Positions 44,322 to 55,203 of a stretch of DNA of 64,000 nt are shown here, one piece after another. A program made the position numbers and the translations under genes. The notes beneath the pieces are model-generated. The model was not told the DNA's origin. It saw only the letters and a program-made list of their open reading frames with translations, and made no database searches. The DNA is taken from the NCBI GenBank assembly GCA_023512835.1, contig CM042087.1:6268550-6332549 (forward strand). The letters are read 5' to 3'. The number at the start of each line of letters is the position of its first letter. Position 1 is the first letter of the stretch. The DNA comes from Taxillus chinensis (lineage: Eukaryota; Streptophyta; Magnoliopsida; Santalales; Loranthaceae).

Positions 44322-46167
44322 AGCATCAAAAAAGTGAAGTGTCCCAATGGTTCATGGAATAGTGAAGGTGCTAGGGTCTTCACACTTCGGGGGCATGGAA
44401 GGAGAATGAGTGCTGAGACTATTCTCCCAAGGTTGACCCTTTCAACTCCCTTTAGGCTTCTTCTTCTGTTAATACATAGTTCCTTCAAGAATTTAGCAAA
44501 TCGAGGAATTTGCTTGATGGCCTCCAAGAGTGGAATGTTGATCTCCACCCTTTTAAATATATCCAGAACCTCCTGCTGAATTGCCTCATCTGTCATCTTC
44601 TTGTTTTGAATAGCCTTATATGGGAATGGAAGAGGTCTAGAGGTGGTTTCCTTCTCCTTCTTCAGCTCTTTTTCCTTGATCTCTGGTTCCTCAGTGGTTG
44701 AGGTAGGGGGTGGCCCCTTGGCTAGTGGTGCAAATGCTGGTGGAGTAGATGGAACCAGTGGATCTCTAGTTTGCTTGCCACTCCTCAAAGTGATAGAACT
44801 GATATTCCCCTTAGGATTGGGAGTAGTCTGAGAGGGAAGTGTGTTCTGCTGATGACTAGTGATCTCATGTATAGGAGTGGCCATCTGACTTATTTGCATC
44901 TTGAGTTCCTTCAACTCATTCTGTTGGTTGAGCACAACCTGCTGAAGGAGATTAAAGTTATCTAGTTCTGCCTTTTGTTAAGGATGAGCTTGCTGTTGAC
45001 CATTCGATGTTGGCCCCTCAGGCCTCTTTTGAAAATTCTGAGGATATGGAGGTCTCTGGGGTTGCCTTGTCCCATAGCGAAGATTGGGATGATCTCTCCA
45101 CCCTCGAGTATATGTCTGTGAGAATGGATCATATTTCTACTGAGGGAGACGTTGTTGCTGATGCTGCTCATATGGGCGACCTAGAAAGATGCCATTGCAC
45201 TCTTCTGTCTCCTGGAGTTGTGGACATGCATCAGTAGGGTGATCAGTGGCAGTGCAAATTCCACAAACTTTGCAGGACTAGCGAGGGCTGGTAAGGCTAA
45301 GGCCATCTGCCTTATCATAGTAGAGATCTCATCAAGTTTGTGCGCCTCAAGGCTAGGCTGTGTGTTGGGGCTCACATGGTGGACTCCTCGCTGTGTAGGC
45401 AATGCTCGATCTCCAAATTGCTGCATATTCTGTGCCATCTTGTCAATGAGAGCTCTTGCATCCACTGGTGTTTTATCAACTAGGGCTCCTCCTGCAGCTG
45501 CATCCACCATGCTCCTCTCCATAGATGTAAGACCCTCATAGAAGTACTGGATGAGGAGTTGGTCGCTAATTTGGTGATGTGGACAACTAGCAACCAACTT
45601 CTTGAAGTGCTCCCAATACTCGTACATCGTCTCGCTATGTCCCTATTTAATGCCTGAGATCTCCTTCCGAATCGTTGTGGTCCTCGATGTTGGGAAGAAT
45701 CGATTCAAGAACAATTTCTTCAACTCGTTCCAACATGTGACATCTTTTGGTTGCAAGTAATACAACCAATCTTTTGCAGCTCCATCAAGTGAGAATGGGA
45801 AAGTTCTCAACTTGATTTAATCTTCTGGGACATTGCGGGGCTTCATGGTTGAGCAAACCACATTGAACTCCTTAAGATGCTTGTGTGGGTCTTCTCCAGA
45901 TAGCCCATGAAACTTGGGAAGAAGATGTATAAGACCAGATCTAAGCTCGAAGTCAGTCTCCAAGGCTGGGTAGGCAATACATGTCGGTTGATAGTTGATG
46001 TCTGGTGCTGCCAACTCTCGGATGGTGCGGTTGTACTCTCCGTTGTGCCCAGCCATTGTTGGTGAGGGGCTTTCTTCCTTTACTTGAGTGTGTCGACGAC
46101 GAGTCCTCAAGTTCCACTTAACCTCTGGATCCAAATCTAGTAGTTCCCCTGAAGTGGATCGTGTCAT
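44231..46167 (-). pseudogene. Athila-1b gag and gag-protease linker
   Basis: Start ATG 46165-46167 (MTRSTSGELLDLDPEV), the same as the + copy. Segment 46167-45820 has MAGHNGEYNRTIREL, DINYQPTC and LLPKFHGLSGEDPHKHLKEF. A TAA at 45817-45819 replaces a CAA that is still present in the + copy (25621). Segment 45627-45181 has YEYWEHFKKL and MVDAAAGGALVDKT. The region 45171-44962 is Gln-rich and frameshifted. Segment 44935-44231 holds ITLRSGKQ, a Pro-rich stretch and VEINIPLLEAIKQIPRFAKF, a standard Athila linker. Confidence 0.88.
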
Positions 46168-46511
46168 AAAACTGCAAAAAAAAAAAAAATTAAGAGGAAG
46201 AGAAGAGAAAATAAAATAAAAGAAAAAGAAAAACCTACAAAAAATAAAACTATGAGAAAAAATGGAAATAAAACAAAACAGGAAACTCATTAGAAAAGAA
46301 AACCTGCAAAAAAGGAAACTTTAGAAAAATGGAAACTTTTTTTTTGATTTTTTTTAATAAAATAAATAAATAAAATAAAATAAAATAAAAAGGAAACCTG
46401 CAAAAACAAAAACAAGAAACTACCAGGTAAGTCCGAACAAAATACTAAATAAATTTAAAACAAGATAAATAATAAAACAAACAAGAAAATAAATTGAATC
46501 AAATTTAATGC

Positions 46512-46530
46512 CTCCCTGGCAATGGCGCCA
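46512..46530 (-). other. Athila-1b primer-binding site
   Basis: The minus strand TGGCGCCATTGCCAGGGAG, separated from the LTR by ATT (plus sense, 46531-46533). This 3-base gap is the one seen at the inversion junction. Confidence 0.88.
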
Positions 46531-46533
46531 ATT

Positions 46534-46692
46534 TGAAAAGGGCGTTTGTCGCACAAGCACTCCAAATAAAATTTAAACTAAGTATAGCTAGTGGCTTAAC
46601 CTAGATCGTTCTCTACCGGAGGACTTATAAAATTCAATTCAATCTATTTAATTACCTGTTTAATAAAAACTAATGAAAAAGAATAAATATCA
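46534..46692 (-). repeat. Athila-1b 5' LTR fragment (159 bp of U5/R side)
   Basis: Matches 25843-26001 base for base in length (159 bp). It ends at an internal TATCA instead of the true terminal TATCA and is followed directly by TSD CCCTT. Confidence 0.9.
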
Positions 46693-46697
46693 CCCTT

Positions 46698-47210
46698 GTC
46701 ACACAATTGACTTATGCTCAACAAGTTATGTTTAAGACCTTGAACAACAGATACATTCTTAATTGAAACAGAACCATTAGAGAGAGTACCCTTACCAACA
46801 ATCTTACCTTTTTTATTGTCCCCGAAAGTGACAGATGAAGCTGCAACCTCCCTTACTTTACTCAATAGGGAGGCATCATCTGTCATGTGCACAGAACAGG
46901 CACTGTCAAGATACCACTGGCTGGAATTGATCTTTTGTTTTCGGTGGTCGCTTTCAGCTTCAGGTACATGTTCGTGCATAATGAGCAACTAAGCCTTGGG
47001 GGCCCAATTAAGATTAGGCTTTGGGTAAGTGATAGCTACAGTTGACAATTTAGGTTTCCAATAAGAAGAGGCAGATTTAACTTTCCATGCTAATTTAGGT
47101 GATCCATTATTAGATTTGTTAGCAGGATTGACCTTCAGACTTTCTCCAGAATAACTACACCCTTGCCCTTGCATTGGGATGTAGAGGACGAAGTTCAACT
47201 GAAGGTTCAC
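46698..47210 (-). pseudogene. Copia-1 protease
   Basis: WYLDSACSVHMTDD carries the active-site Asp in a D-S-A form (Copia-2 and Copia-3 have D-S-G). VQGLKHNLLSISQLCDKG runs into the Athila insertion at 46697. The preceding 47210-46989 segment is a Lys/Ser/Trp-rich link from gag. An Ala at the third position of the motif may lower activity. Confidence 0.85.
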
Positions 47211-47228
47211 TGGCTTCTTGGATCTATC

Positions 47229-48194
47229 TTAGCAATCTCGCATCATGTCTTGAGATGCAACAGTATCTAGGTCGTTGTGTTCGGGTGTTACTGGTTTGGG
47301 TGGACTAGTAACAGCCATTGGTACCTCCTTTCCACAATCAAGGAGCACACTGCCAGCAGGAACAAAGCCAGAAAGACACTTGGTCAGCACAAGGTAGGTC
47401 TGGGCCTTGACTATTTGGTTTTCAGAGAAACTTAGACCTAAGTCTAGACCTTTAACATCTGGAGTGGTCCTAAAGTGAGCTGCAATTTCAGCAGAATCTT
47501 GCCACTTTTGACTGATTTGTCTTTCCTTTTCCAGTTCAGTTTTAGTTTCAGCTAGTTCCTTTTTAAGCCTATCGATGTCTTTATTTGCCAATTTTAGTTG
47601 TCCAGCTTTGTCCAAAAGATCGTCGTGTATACTTCTTATCTCACTCACTTCAGCTCTTAATCTTCTCTCTGTTCTTTAATAATCATCTATAGAGTCTCTA
47701 TATTCACATGAAAGCTGTTCCAGTTTAGAATAGTATCTTTCTTTGTCAGCTTTCATAGGGAGAAATTATTCCTCTATTTCTTTAAGTGCTCTATAGGTGT
47801 CTTCATATTCAATATAGAGCTATTCATAAGTTCTTACCTTGAGGGGAGGAGTGTGGTCAGCCATGAAGCAGATTAGACCTTTCTCTTTCTTCTCATTGTC
47901 AGAAGATTCTTCTTCCTCCTCAGTTTCACTGTTAAACTTGTTAGTGACAAGAGCCTTCTTCCTCTTGTCATCCTTCCTGCTTGAGGAGCCTTTGGTCTTC
48001 TTCTTCTGCTCAGCTGCCTCCTTTTTCTCCCTCTTTAGCTTATAACAGTCGGCAGCGAAGTGGCCGGGCTTGTTGCAGTGGTAGCATTGCAACTTCTCCT
48101 TATCCTTTCCCTTAGAGAAAGAAGAGGATGGCTGCCTTGCTTTCCTTCTGTAGTTCCCCCTTCTCTTCAGCAGTTTCTTGATAAAAAACGCCAC
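47229..48194 (-). pseudogene. Copia-1 gag, C-terminal half (zinc knuckle and coiled coil)
   Basis: A complete knuckle CYHCNKPGHFAADC lies at about 48050-48090, followed by a Lys/Glu-rich nuclear-signal-like stretch (KREKKEAAEQKKKTKG). A long coiled coil follows in 47648-47450 (LANKDIDRLKKELAETKTEL). A frame change lies between 47820 and 47650. The layout equals Copia-2. Confidence 0.85.
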
Positions 48195-48203
48195 CTCTTG
48201 ATC

Positions 48204-49134
48204 TTAGGCGCTATCTGAGTCAAGCTCTTCAGCTTTATCTTCTTCTTCTTTAGAAGATAGTTCCCTTGATTCAGCAGCTGCCTTAAAGGCAACGGACTTC
48301 TCCTTTTTCTTGGAAGGGTTCTGAAATGCCTCAAGTTCTTCTTTTTGCATCTCAAATGTCTTGAGGTCCCCATAAAGTGCTTCCAAGGCACAAGTCTTCC
48401 ATTCCTTCAGTTGACGGATGACTGATGTCTTTATCAGCAGTCTCAAGGGTAGAGATTTCAGAAACTTGTCATTCTTGTCCTTCTGAGAGATCTTAACATT
48501 ATAAGTCTTCATCCATTGAATCAGACGTGTGAACCTTTTATAGATACTGTCCAATGACTCCTTTGGTTCACATCTGAAGGCTTCATACTCCTGCTTGACC
48601 ATGGAGATCTTGTTGTCCTGTATTTGCTCGTCTCCCTCGTAGATGAGACAGAGCTTGTCCCATACCTCTTTAGTAGTTTCAAGATCCTGCACATCCATGA
48701 ACATGTCATCATCGAGTGCAGAGAAAAGTATGGTTTTTGCCTTGAAGCCGAGCTTTACTTTCCTCTGCTTCACCTTAGACCAACTGTCTGGGTCTTTTGT
48801 CATTAACCGACCTCTCTACATAATCTTTGGAGTGAAAGGTCCGTTCTTTATTGTTTCCCAGAGATACGTGTCAAACATGTCTAGCTGTGCTCTCATTCTT
48901 GCTTTCCATTTGGAAAAACATGCGGGTGTGCACATAGGTACTTGGGATAACAAGCCAGGCAGAACGTCGTAGAAGTCTTCTTGCTCTTTCTTGTTGTTGC
49001 TGGTACTCGGTTCTTCCTGCTCCTAGTCTCCAGTCGCTCCTTCTTCTGGAGCACGACTGGCTTCAAGTTCCTCAATAGGAACTGGAGCTTGCTCGGGAGC
49101 TGGAGTTGCACTGCTGGAATCCATGTAGGCCATT
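48204..49134 (-). pseudogene. Copia-1 gag, N-terminal half (UBN2-type)
   Basis: The probable start is the ATG at 49132-49134 (MAYMDSSSATPAPEQ). The first 110 codons carry stops at about 49025 and 48820. The 199-codon segment 48803-48204 is open: AKTILFSALDDDMFMDVQDL, TTKEVWDKLCLIYEG, EPKESLDSIYKRFTRLI and LLRLLIKTSVIRQL, the UBN2/copia gag core, ending in an acidic Ser/Glu tail. Confidence 0.88.
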
Positions 49135-49160
49135 TAAGGATCTCTACAGAGTTGTAGAAC

Positions 49161-49173
49161 TGCTTTGATACCA
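49161..49173 (-). other. Copia-1 primer-binding site
   Basis: The minus strand TGGTATCAAAGCA, initiator tRNA-Met type with one mismatch, lies 2 bp from the LTR. Confidence 0.9.
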
Positions 49174-49175
49174 AT

Positions 49176-50708
49176 TGTAGGTCCCAAAGTGAGTCTAGAG
49201 GACGGAGGGTGAATAGACTTTCTTCATTTGCGGAAACTAGACTGTTTGCTGGTTTTGGATTCCTCTACAGATGACTATGATGGAAGTATTTATGGAGAAG
49301 ACGACAGTAGTATTGTGATCGATAACGTGAGTGATGATGAACTATCAGACAAAACTGAGATAAGAGTAAATACTCTTTTCTCAACAGATCTCAGTTGTGA
49401 AAGTGATGGTTTATGATAGATCGACGTGTGGAAAACAACACAGAGATTAGACTTAATGGAAGTGCTAGATCTTTGATGAACAAGAGGTTCTTGAATAATC
49501 AGATGGATTACTCTTGTTCTTGGTTCAATGCGGCGCACAACACTTCGAAGGATTCTCTCAGAGTCTATCGCTAAGTGAATATGCTTAGGGTTGTAAGTCT
49601 GCCTCGAAGGTAGATGCCTCGTAGGTTTGGTGACTCAAAGATTTTAGTTAGAGCCTATTGGAAGTGCCGAAAGTTTGCTTCAGGCTTTACAGTGTTTCTG
49701 CGAGTCTACGACTCATATCTTCAAGTCTTCGAGGCTGGAGTTCAGGTTGGATTAGTCTTTTTGTTTCACTCTATTAACTGAAGTCTACGACTCTACGAGT
49801 CTACGACTCTTTGAATGGTGCTTAGAGTGACTTCCTCGTAGTCCGCCCAATCTACCTGTTGTTATTGCTACGAGTCTACGACCCTAGCTCTGCGGGTCTA
49901 CGACCTTCGGGTCTCTCAGTTTACTTTATTTGACTAAGTGGCTCTGAAAATCTTCGACTCTACGAGTCTTAAACTTCGCTTTTCTTCCTTAGTTTTTCGC
50001 AGATGCTCATAAACTGAGTCTCCGTATAGCTACGACCCTTCAACTATAACTCTCAGCCTTCGATCTCCGAGTCTGTAAGTTTGCTAATTTTTTTAGAATA
50101 ATTGTATCCCTTGAGTCAACGACTCTACGACTCTACGACCCTTGAGTTACAGTTTCATTTGTTTGCCAGTCTTTATAGCATTGACTCTTCGACCTTCAAC
50201 CTACAAGTCTACGAGTCTTGTTTTCTTAACAGTGTTCGAAAGCTTCGACTCTACGACTTTCAACCTACGAGTCTACGAGTCCTGTTTTCTTAATAGTGTT
50301 CGAAGGCTTCGAGTCTTCAAGTCTAGTGGCAGTTTAAGTTTTGTTAATTGATTTAACTGTTTTTAGGGACTCTATAGTTCTACGGGCTGTGAGTCTACGA
50401 GTCATTTAGCATTGGTTACTGTTCTTTAGAATTCTTTGACTCTACGAGTCTCCGAACTTGTCGATGCTTGCAGTAACACTCTCTTTTCCGTACTATGACT
50501 CTACGACCTTCGACCCTGGATCTACGAGTCATAATGTTCTGTCACTATTTCGCATTGAGTCTCCAGACCCTACGAGTCTCTTGCCAATACGACCTATGAC
50601 AGTTTCACTTCTACGAACTCGACTCTTCGACCCTACGACCTTCAGTTCTTTGAGTCTCCAGACTTAGACTATATTTTGGTAGCTTCATCAAATCCTATAT
50701 TCCCAACA
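49176..50708 (-). repeat. Copia-1 5' LTR
   Basis: 1533 bp; on the + strand it starts TGTAGGTCCC and ends TCCCAACA. From about 49695 it is a degenerate field of CGACTCTACGAGTCT words. The right part equals window positions 1-661. GACAT follows as the candidate TSD. Confidence 0.9.
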
Positions 50709-51140
50709 GACATCTAGAAGGAACTTGTACCAGACTGAGAAGAAGAAACCAGTGGGAAGTGTCTGCACTTACTATCAGAAACAAGGACATGATGAAGCTT
50801 CATGCTAGTGGAAGCCAAAGCCTATTTTCACGAACAAGAAGTTTGTTGTACTTGTGAACTTGGAAGTTTGTGAGAAGTGTGGTAGTGAATGTCACAGTTC
50901 TAGAAAAGTGCTTATTCCTACGCAGAATAAGAAGAAGAATACTATGAATGTTCAAGAGAAAAAGAAAGTGAGAGCATCTCAGAAGATTATGAAGCCTAAA
51001 CCTCAGGGGGAGTGCTTCAAGTGTAAAGTAAAACAGAAAGAGCGCTTCAAGTCTAAAGTAAAACAAGTGCATATGGACAAGGAAAAAGAAGTGGCTCATA
51101 TTGCTAAGATTGCATTGAAAGCAGACATCAAAGACAGACA
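50709..51140 (+). pseudogene. Copia-3 gag C-terminal remnant
   Basis: A decayed knuckle CTYYQKQGHDEASC (the second Cys became Tyr) at about 50765-50806, a TAG after it, then a second Cys-rich stretch CEKCGSECHSS (50875-50907) and a Lys-rich region. Bases before 50709 belong to Copia-1. Confidence 0.7.
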
Positions 51141-51542
51141 GTGAATCCTTGATAGTGGATACTCAAGTCACATGACTGGTGACCTAAAGAAATTGTCAGA
51201 TGTGAATATACACAAGTCTGGAAAAGTGAGATTTGGCAATGATAGCTCTCTGAAAATCAAAGGGTTAGGCTTTGCCAAATGGGGTAGGAACAAACTGAAG
51301 GATGTGCTACATGTTGATGGGTTGAAATACAATCTAGCATCCGTCAGTTAGCTATGTGACTCAGGTCATGAAGTGACCTTTACAAAAACTGGTTGTCAGG
51401 TGAAAAGATAAAATGGCAACACAGTAGCAGCTGGAAGAAGGACAGTAGCAGGGTACTGAGTTTACAAATGAAACCTTTGAGAGATATCTGAATAAACATA
51501 GGATTTAGCATCAACTGTCAGTAGCAAGAACTTCACAATAAA
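51141..51542 (+). pseudogene. Copia-3 protease and fused integrase remnant (internal deletion)
   Basis: The protease site ILDSGYSSHMTGDL (from 51144) is preceded by TGA, where Trp is usual. NLASVS..LCDSGHEVTF follows. At about 51450-51460 the reading jumps from the end of the protease region directly to an integrase sequence of the GTEFTNETF type (after a stop). The zinc domain and first catalytic Asp of integrase are missing. Confidence 0.75.
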
Positions 51543-53378
51543 ATGGGGTTTGTTGAAAGGAAGAATAGGACTATCATTGAAATGGGTAGAACTCTACTGC
51601 TGGAAGCTAATCTACATGCAAGGTTTTGGACAGAGGCAACCAGAACAACAATGCACTTACTGAAGAAAGTAACATTGAGACCAAGGACAGACTGCACACC
51701 CTATGAATTATGGTGTGGGAAGAAGTCAATAGCCAAATACTTCAGAATATTTGGAAGCCCTTGCTTCGTGAAGATAAAGGAGCAAGGAAGAGGAAAATTT
51801 CATGCCAGATCTGAGGAAGCAACATTTGTTGGATACTCATATCAGACAAAGGGATATAGAGTTTTTCTTCCAAGACTTGGAAAAGTAATAACTTCAAGTG
51901 AAGTTAAAGTGGATGAAAACTGGAAGAAAGATGTAACTGAGGATGAGAATTTGGATTTTGAAGTAGCAGAACCTCAGGAGGAAGGCAAGTCTGAGCATGA
52001 GAAAGAAGAGAAAGAGGAGGACACAGACTCAGAGAAGTCTGATGAAGAAGAGAAGAAAGAGTCCAATCCTGGAGTAGATTCTACTAAAAAGACTTGGAGG
52101 ACATGGTCTAGTGTGCATGACAAGGATCAGATCCTTGGTGATCCCCAAGCAGGTGTAACAACCAAGAGGAAATTTACAAGAGCTACTGCATTGCTCTCTC
52201 AAATAGAGCCTAAAACAATTAAAGAAGCAGTAGAAGATGAAGCTTGGATCACAGCAATGAATGATGAGCTAGATCAAATTGAAAAGAATACGACATGGGA
52301 GCTCGTTCGTAGACCAAAGAACAAGAATGTCATCGAAACTAAATGGGTATTCAGGAATAAGCTGAATGAAGATGGCAAGATTGTCAGGAACAAGGCACAA
52401 CTGGTATGCAAGGGATATTCTCAAATTGAGGGGATAGACATTAATGAGACTTTTACACTAGTAGGAAGGCTAGAAACTATCAGAATGTTTCTTGCATTAG
52501 TAGCACATAAGAAATTGAAGGTTTATCAAATGGATGTGAAGTCTGTCTTTCTAAATGGGTTGCTGAAAGAAGAAGTGTATAGTGAGCAACTAGATGAAGT
52601 GCTGATTGCTAATGATGAGACACATGTCTGTAAACTGAAGAAAGCCTTGTATGGCCTGAAGCAAGCTCCTAAGGCATGGTATAGCCAACTAGATGGGTAT
52701 TTACAAAAAATGAACCTCAATAGAGGAATAGTGGATCATAACTTATATATACTGAATTCAGATAAAGGTCGGCTGGCTACCATAGTTTATGTAGATGACA
52801 TTATATTCAGAGGAAGTCACTCAGGATTATGTAACGAATTTTCCAAGAGAATGAGTGATGAATTTGAAATGTCTCTCATAGGAGAACTGACATACTTCTT
52901 AGGACTGCAGATTAGGCAAACTGCTGAAGGCATATTCATATCACAGCACAAGTATGCAAAGGAACTACTGAAGAAGTATGGTATGGAAGATAGCAAGCCT
53001 GTTGGAACCTCCATGGCTACAGGCTGCAAACTTCATAAGGATCAGGAAGGCACAAGTGTAAATCAAAGAGAGTATAGAGGTATGATTGGAAGCCTCTTAT
53101 ACATCACAGCCTCTAAACCTGATCTGATGCAAGCTGTGTGTCAGGCAAGTAGATATCAAGTAGATCCAAAGGAGTCTCACTTGCTGGCGGTCAAGAGGAT
53201 CCTTAGATACCTAAATGGTACACTAGAGATGGGGTTGTGGTATCCCTCTAAGGATTCCATTGAGTTACAGGCTTACACTAATGTAGACTGGGCTGGAAAC
53301 GTCGATGACAGACGGTTTACCAGTGGCTGCAGTTTTTATTTGTGCTCTAAATGTGTTGCATGGTTGAGCCGCAAATAG
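51543..53378 (+). CDS. Copia-3 pol: integrase end, reverse transcriptase, RNase H start
   Basis: 611 open codons, the longest pol frame here. The first Met is not native; the frame enters from integrase ([19 protein letters not shown] keeps the catalytic Glu). [10 protein letters not shown] and [12 protein letters not shown] close integrase. An acidic linker follows ([19 protein letters not shown]). [56 protein letters not shown], catalytic YVDD at 52788-52799, LGLQI. RNase [17 protein letters not shown] and [12 protein letters not shown]. It stops at TAG where CAG is expected. Confidence 0.9.
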   Translation: MGFVERKNRTIIEMGRTLLLEANLHARFWTEATRTTMHLLKKVTLRPRTDCTPYELWCGKKSIAKYFRIFGSPCFVKIKEQGRGKFHARSEEATFVGYSYQTKGYRVFLPRLGKVITSSEVKVDENWKKDVTEDENLDFEVAEPQEEGKSEHEKEEKEEDTDSEKSDEEEKKESNPGVDSTKKTWRTWSSVHDKDQILGDPQAGVTTKRKFTRATALLSQIEPKTIKEAVEDEAWITAMNDELDQIEKNTTWELVRRPKNKNVIETKWVFRNKLNEDGKIVRNKAQLVCKGYSQIEGIDINETFTLVGRLETIRMFLALVAHKKLKVYQMDVKSVFLNGLLKEEVYSEQLDEVLIANDETHVCKLKKALYGLKQAPKAWYSQLDGYLQKMNLNRGIVDHNLYILNSDKGRLATIVYVDDIIFRGSHSGLCNEFSKRMSDEFEMSLIGELTYFLGLQIRQTAEGIFISQHKYAKELLKKYGMEDSKPVGTSMATGCKLHKDQEGTSVNQREYRGMIGSLLYITASKPDLMQAVCQASRYQVDPKESHLLAVKRILRYLNGTLEMGLWYPSKDSIELQAYTNVDWAGNVDDRRFTSGCSFYLCSKCVAWLSRK

Positions 53379-53720
53379 AATAGTGTTGTTTGTAGCACAG
53401 TAGAAGCAGAGTATATGGCTGCACATGCGGCATGTACACAAGTGGTATGGATGCATACGCAATTGTCAGACTTGGGAGTCAGTGTTGAGTTACCTGTGAA
53501 CATCTGGTGTGACAACCAAAGTGCTGTCAATATCAGCAGGAATCCTATCTAACATTCGAAGACCAAGCATATCGACTATCGCTACCACTACATCAAGGAA
53601 CAAGTGGAAGAGGGATATGTGCAATTGGTGTATGTTCCTATGCAGGAACAAATGGCAGATATCATCACCAAACCTCTATCCATCGAGCTGTTCGATAGAC
53701 ACTGAAGCGGGTTGTCTATA
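53379..53720 (+). pseudogene. Copia-3 RNase H C-terminal part
   Basis: NSVVCSTVEAEYMAAHAACT, IWCDNQSAVNISRNP, KTKHIDYRYHYIKEQVEEG and EQMADIITKPL. An in-frame TAA at about 53551 stands where CAA is expected. Confidence 0.88.
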
Positions 53721-53882
53721 CAGCTACCTCCTCATGCCTAAGGTGTCAGTGGGTTCCCCCCTTTTTCTTTGTAATTGATTGGCAAAGGGGGAGAGAAGAA
53801 GAGAGTACTGTGTCTAGGCGGAGCACACAGTGGAGGCGTTCTGGGGGTGACTGGAATGAAGCCTCGATGTTGCCAACAATTC

Positions 53883-53898
53883 AAAAGGGGGAGATTGG
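53883..53898 (+). other. Copia-3 polypurine tract
   Basis: AAAAGGGGGAGATTGG directly before the LTR start TGTCCCCGC. Confidence 0.85.
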
Positions 53899-55203
53899 TG
53901 TCCCCGCAAACCTTTTGGTTGTCATTGTTGTCAACATATCACTGCGAGTTGGCGTTGGGTCGAAGCTCAATACAGGGTTGGATAACTTCGTAAAGTGATC
54001 TCTTAGAGTGAGCTCGTAGAGGGAATCTACTATGTACTACAGACTCGAAGCTCAGGGTTAAAGACTCAGAGAGGGTCGAACAGTCGAAGACTCAAAGATG
54101 GAGAGTCGAAGATCATCAGACCAGTTGGCTCCAAGCACCACTGTAGGAACTCAAAGTCATAGACCAGGCAACTCGAAGGTCGAAGCTCGTAGACTAGGCG
54201 ACTCAAAGATTGTAGGGTCATAGTTTCTCAAACCCAAGGAGCAGACAGGTAAAGAGCTGCGTCTTGCAGACTCGAAGTAAAGACTCGTAGAGTCACAGCA
54301 TGCAGGGTCGTAGAGTCGAAGCTCGTAGGATCACAGATTGAAGCTCGTAGGGTCGTAGATTGAAGGACCTGTTGCAGAGACTCGTGAAGGCAGCCAAGGC
54401 AGAATGCAGCTGTTACTGACTCACTCGAAGGCTCGTAGAATGGTACGAGACAATATCTTTGAGGCCGTAACTAGACAAAGGAATGGAGAGCGCTACGAAG
54501 GAGCAAAACACGCTGAAGTTCACCGTTTCAGTAAGTCGTTACTCAGACAGCGGTTTTAAGTACGCTAAGTACTGGAAAACACATGGACATCATCTGAAAG
54601 TGGTTTAACATGTATCAACGGTGAAGATCAAAGGGTGAAACATGCTAAACCTTAGATGAAGGGTTTCTGACTGGTTTTGACCTATAAAAGCAAGGAATAT
54701 GCTTGACTTGAAGAGGGCCGATATATTTTGTGCAGACAAGAAATGTATCACCAGAGATACAAAAGGCGATGCAGAGTAGTTCATACTATACATAGAGAGA
54801 GAGGAAGATTGGAAGAGAGATAACAGCGAGTTAGTCTGTCGTTCTTCCTCATACATTCAAAGAACAGATCGTGAGTTCGGCAAGAGCAGTGGTTGAAGGT
54901 CGAGCATAGCAAACGGCTAAATACGTAGGAGCAAATTACAATAGACAATTCGTTACGATGAGTGAGTTTTGGAGTAATACTGTTCTTGTATCTGCATTTA
55001 AGAGAAAAGAGAGTTAATCCTATTGTAACAAGGGCTAGTCCCTACTATATTGCAAGAAGATAGTGGATTGGACTCGGTGTAGGTACACCCTCACCACCGT
55101 GAAGTAGATCACATTGATCGAACCACGTATATTGTGTGTCTCTGCCTTTACTTCTCATACATACCTGCTATTAACTGATATTGCATGAGATACCTCTCAC
55201 GCA
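53899..55203 (+). repeat. Copia-3 3' LTR
   Basis: 1305 bp, TGTCCCCGC...CTCTCACGCA. 54015-54440 is rich in GACTCGAAG/CTCGTAGAGTCG words, the same vocabulary as the Copia-1 LTR read in its own sense. A possible TATA is CTATAAAAGC at about 54682. Confidence 0.8.

Larger units (their letters stand above)
11566..46692. mobile_element. Athila-1 composite: inverted pair of Athila-like gypsy copies with one TSD pair
   Basis: Left copy (+ strand): LTR 11566-22347, PBS, gag start up to 25840. Right copy (- strand): 3' LTR 25843-27690, PPT, pol, gag, PBS, and a 159-bp piece of the 5' LTR (46534-46692). Both copies belong to one family: the gag starts differ by only a few bases over 300. The outer ends are both U3 ends, unlike a normal element, yet a single perfect TSD flanks the whole. 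It contains three later insertions (12306-21239, 23009-25572, 28486-40602). Confidence 0.8.
1..50708 (-). mobile_element. Copia-1: Ty1/copia (Sirevirus-like) element, interrupted by nested insertions
   Basis: This element reads on the minus strand: 5' LTR 49176-50708, PBS, gag, protease, then a 35-kb insertion (11566-46692), integrase, RT, a 2.7-kb insertion (6385-9087), RNase H, a third ORF, PPT and 3' LTR (1-661, cut by the window edge). Continuity across the big insertion is direct. The reading ends in a SQLCDKG motif at about 46698 and resumes at 11560 in the same codon, with CCCTT duplicated on both sides. Several GGGGGAG tracts, a coiled coil after the gag zinc knuckle and a third ORF after pol fit the Sirevirus lineage; this assignment is an inference. 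The right end lies within Copia-3; the left TSD is outside the window. Confidence 0.85.
50709..55203 (+). mobile_element. Copia-3: copia element, 3' two-thirds
   Basis: Reads on the + strand: gag end, protease, damaged integrase, RT, RNase H, PPT (53883-53898), 3' LTR (53899-55203). Its 5' part lies beyond the left window edge, because Copia-1 is inserted in its gag. GTTAA (55204-55208) is the candidate right TSD. Not the same family as Copia-1 or Copia-2: RT blocks differ and there is no ORF3. Confidence 0.82.

Noticed and set aside
53899..54440. Possible CRISPR-like or satellite array
   Set aside because: The words are irregular in spacing and length, sit inside an LTR with PPT and TSD, and the genome is eukaryotic.
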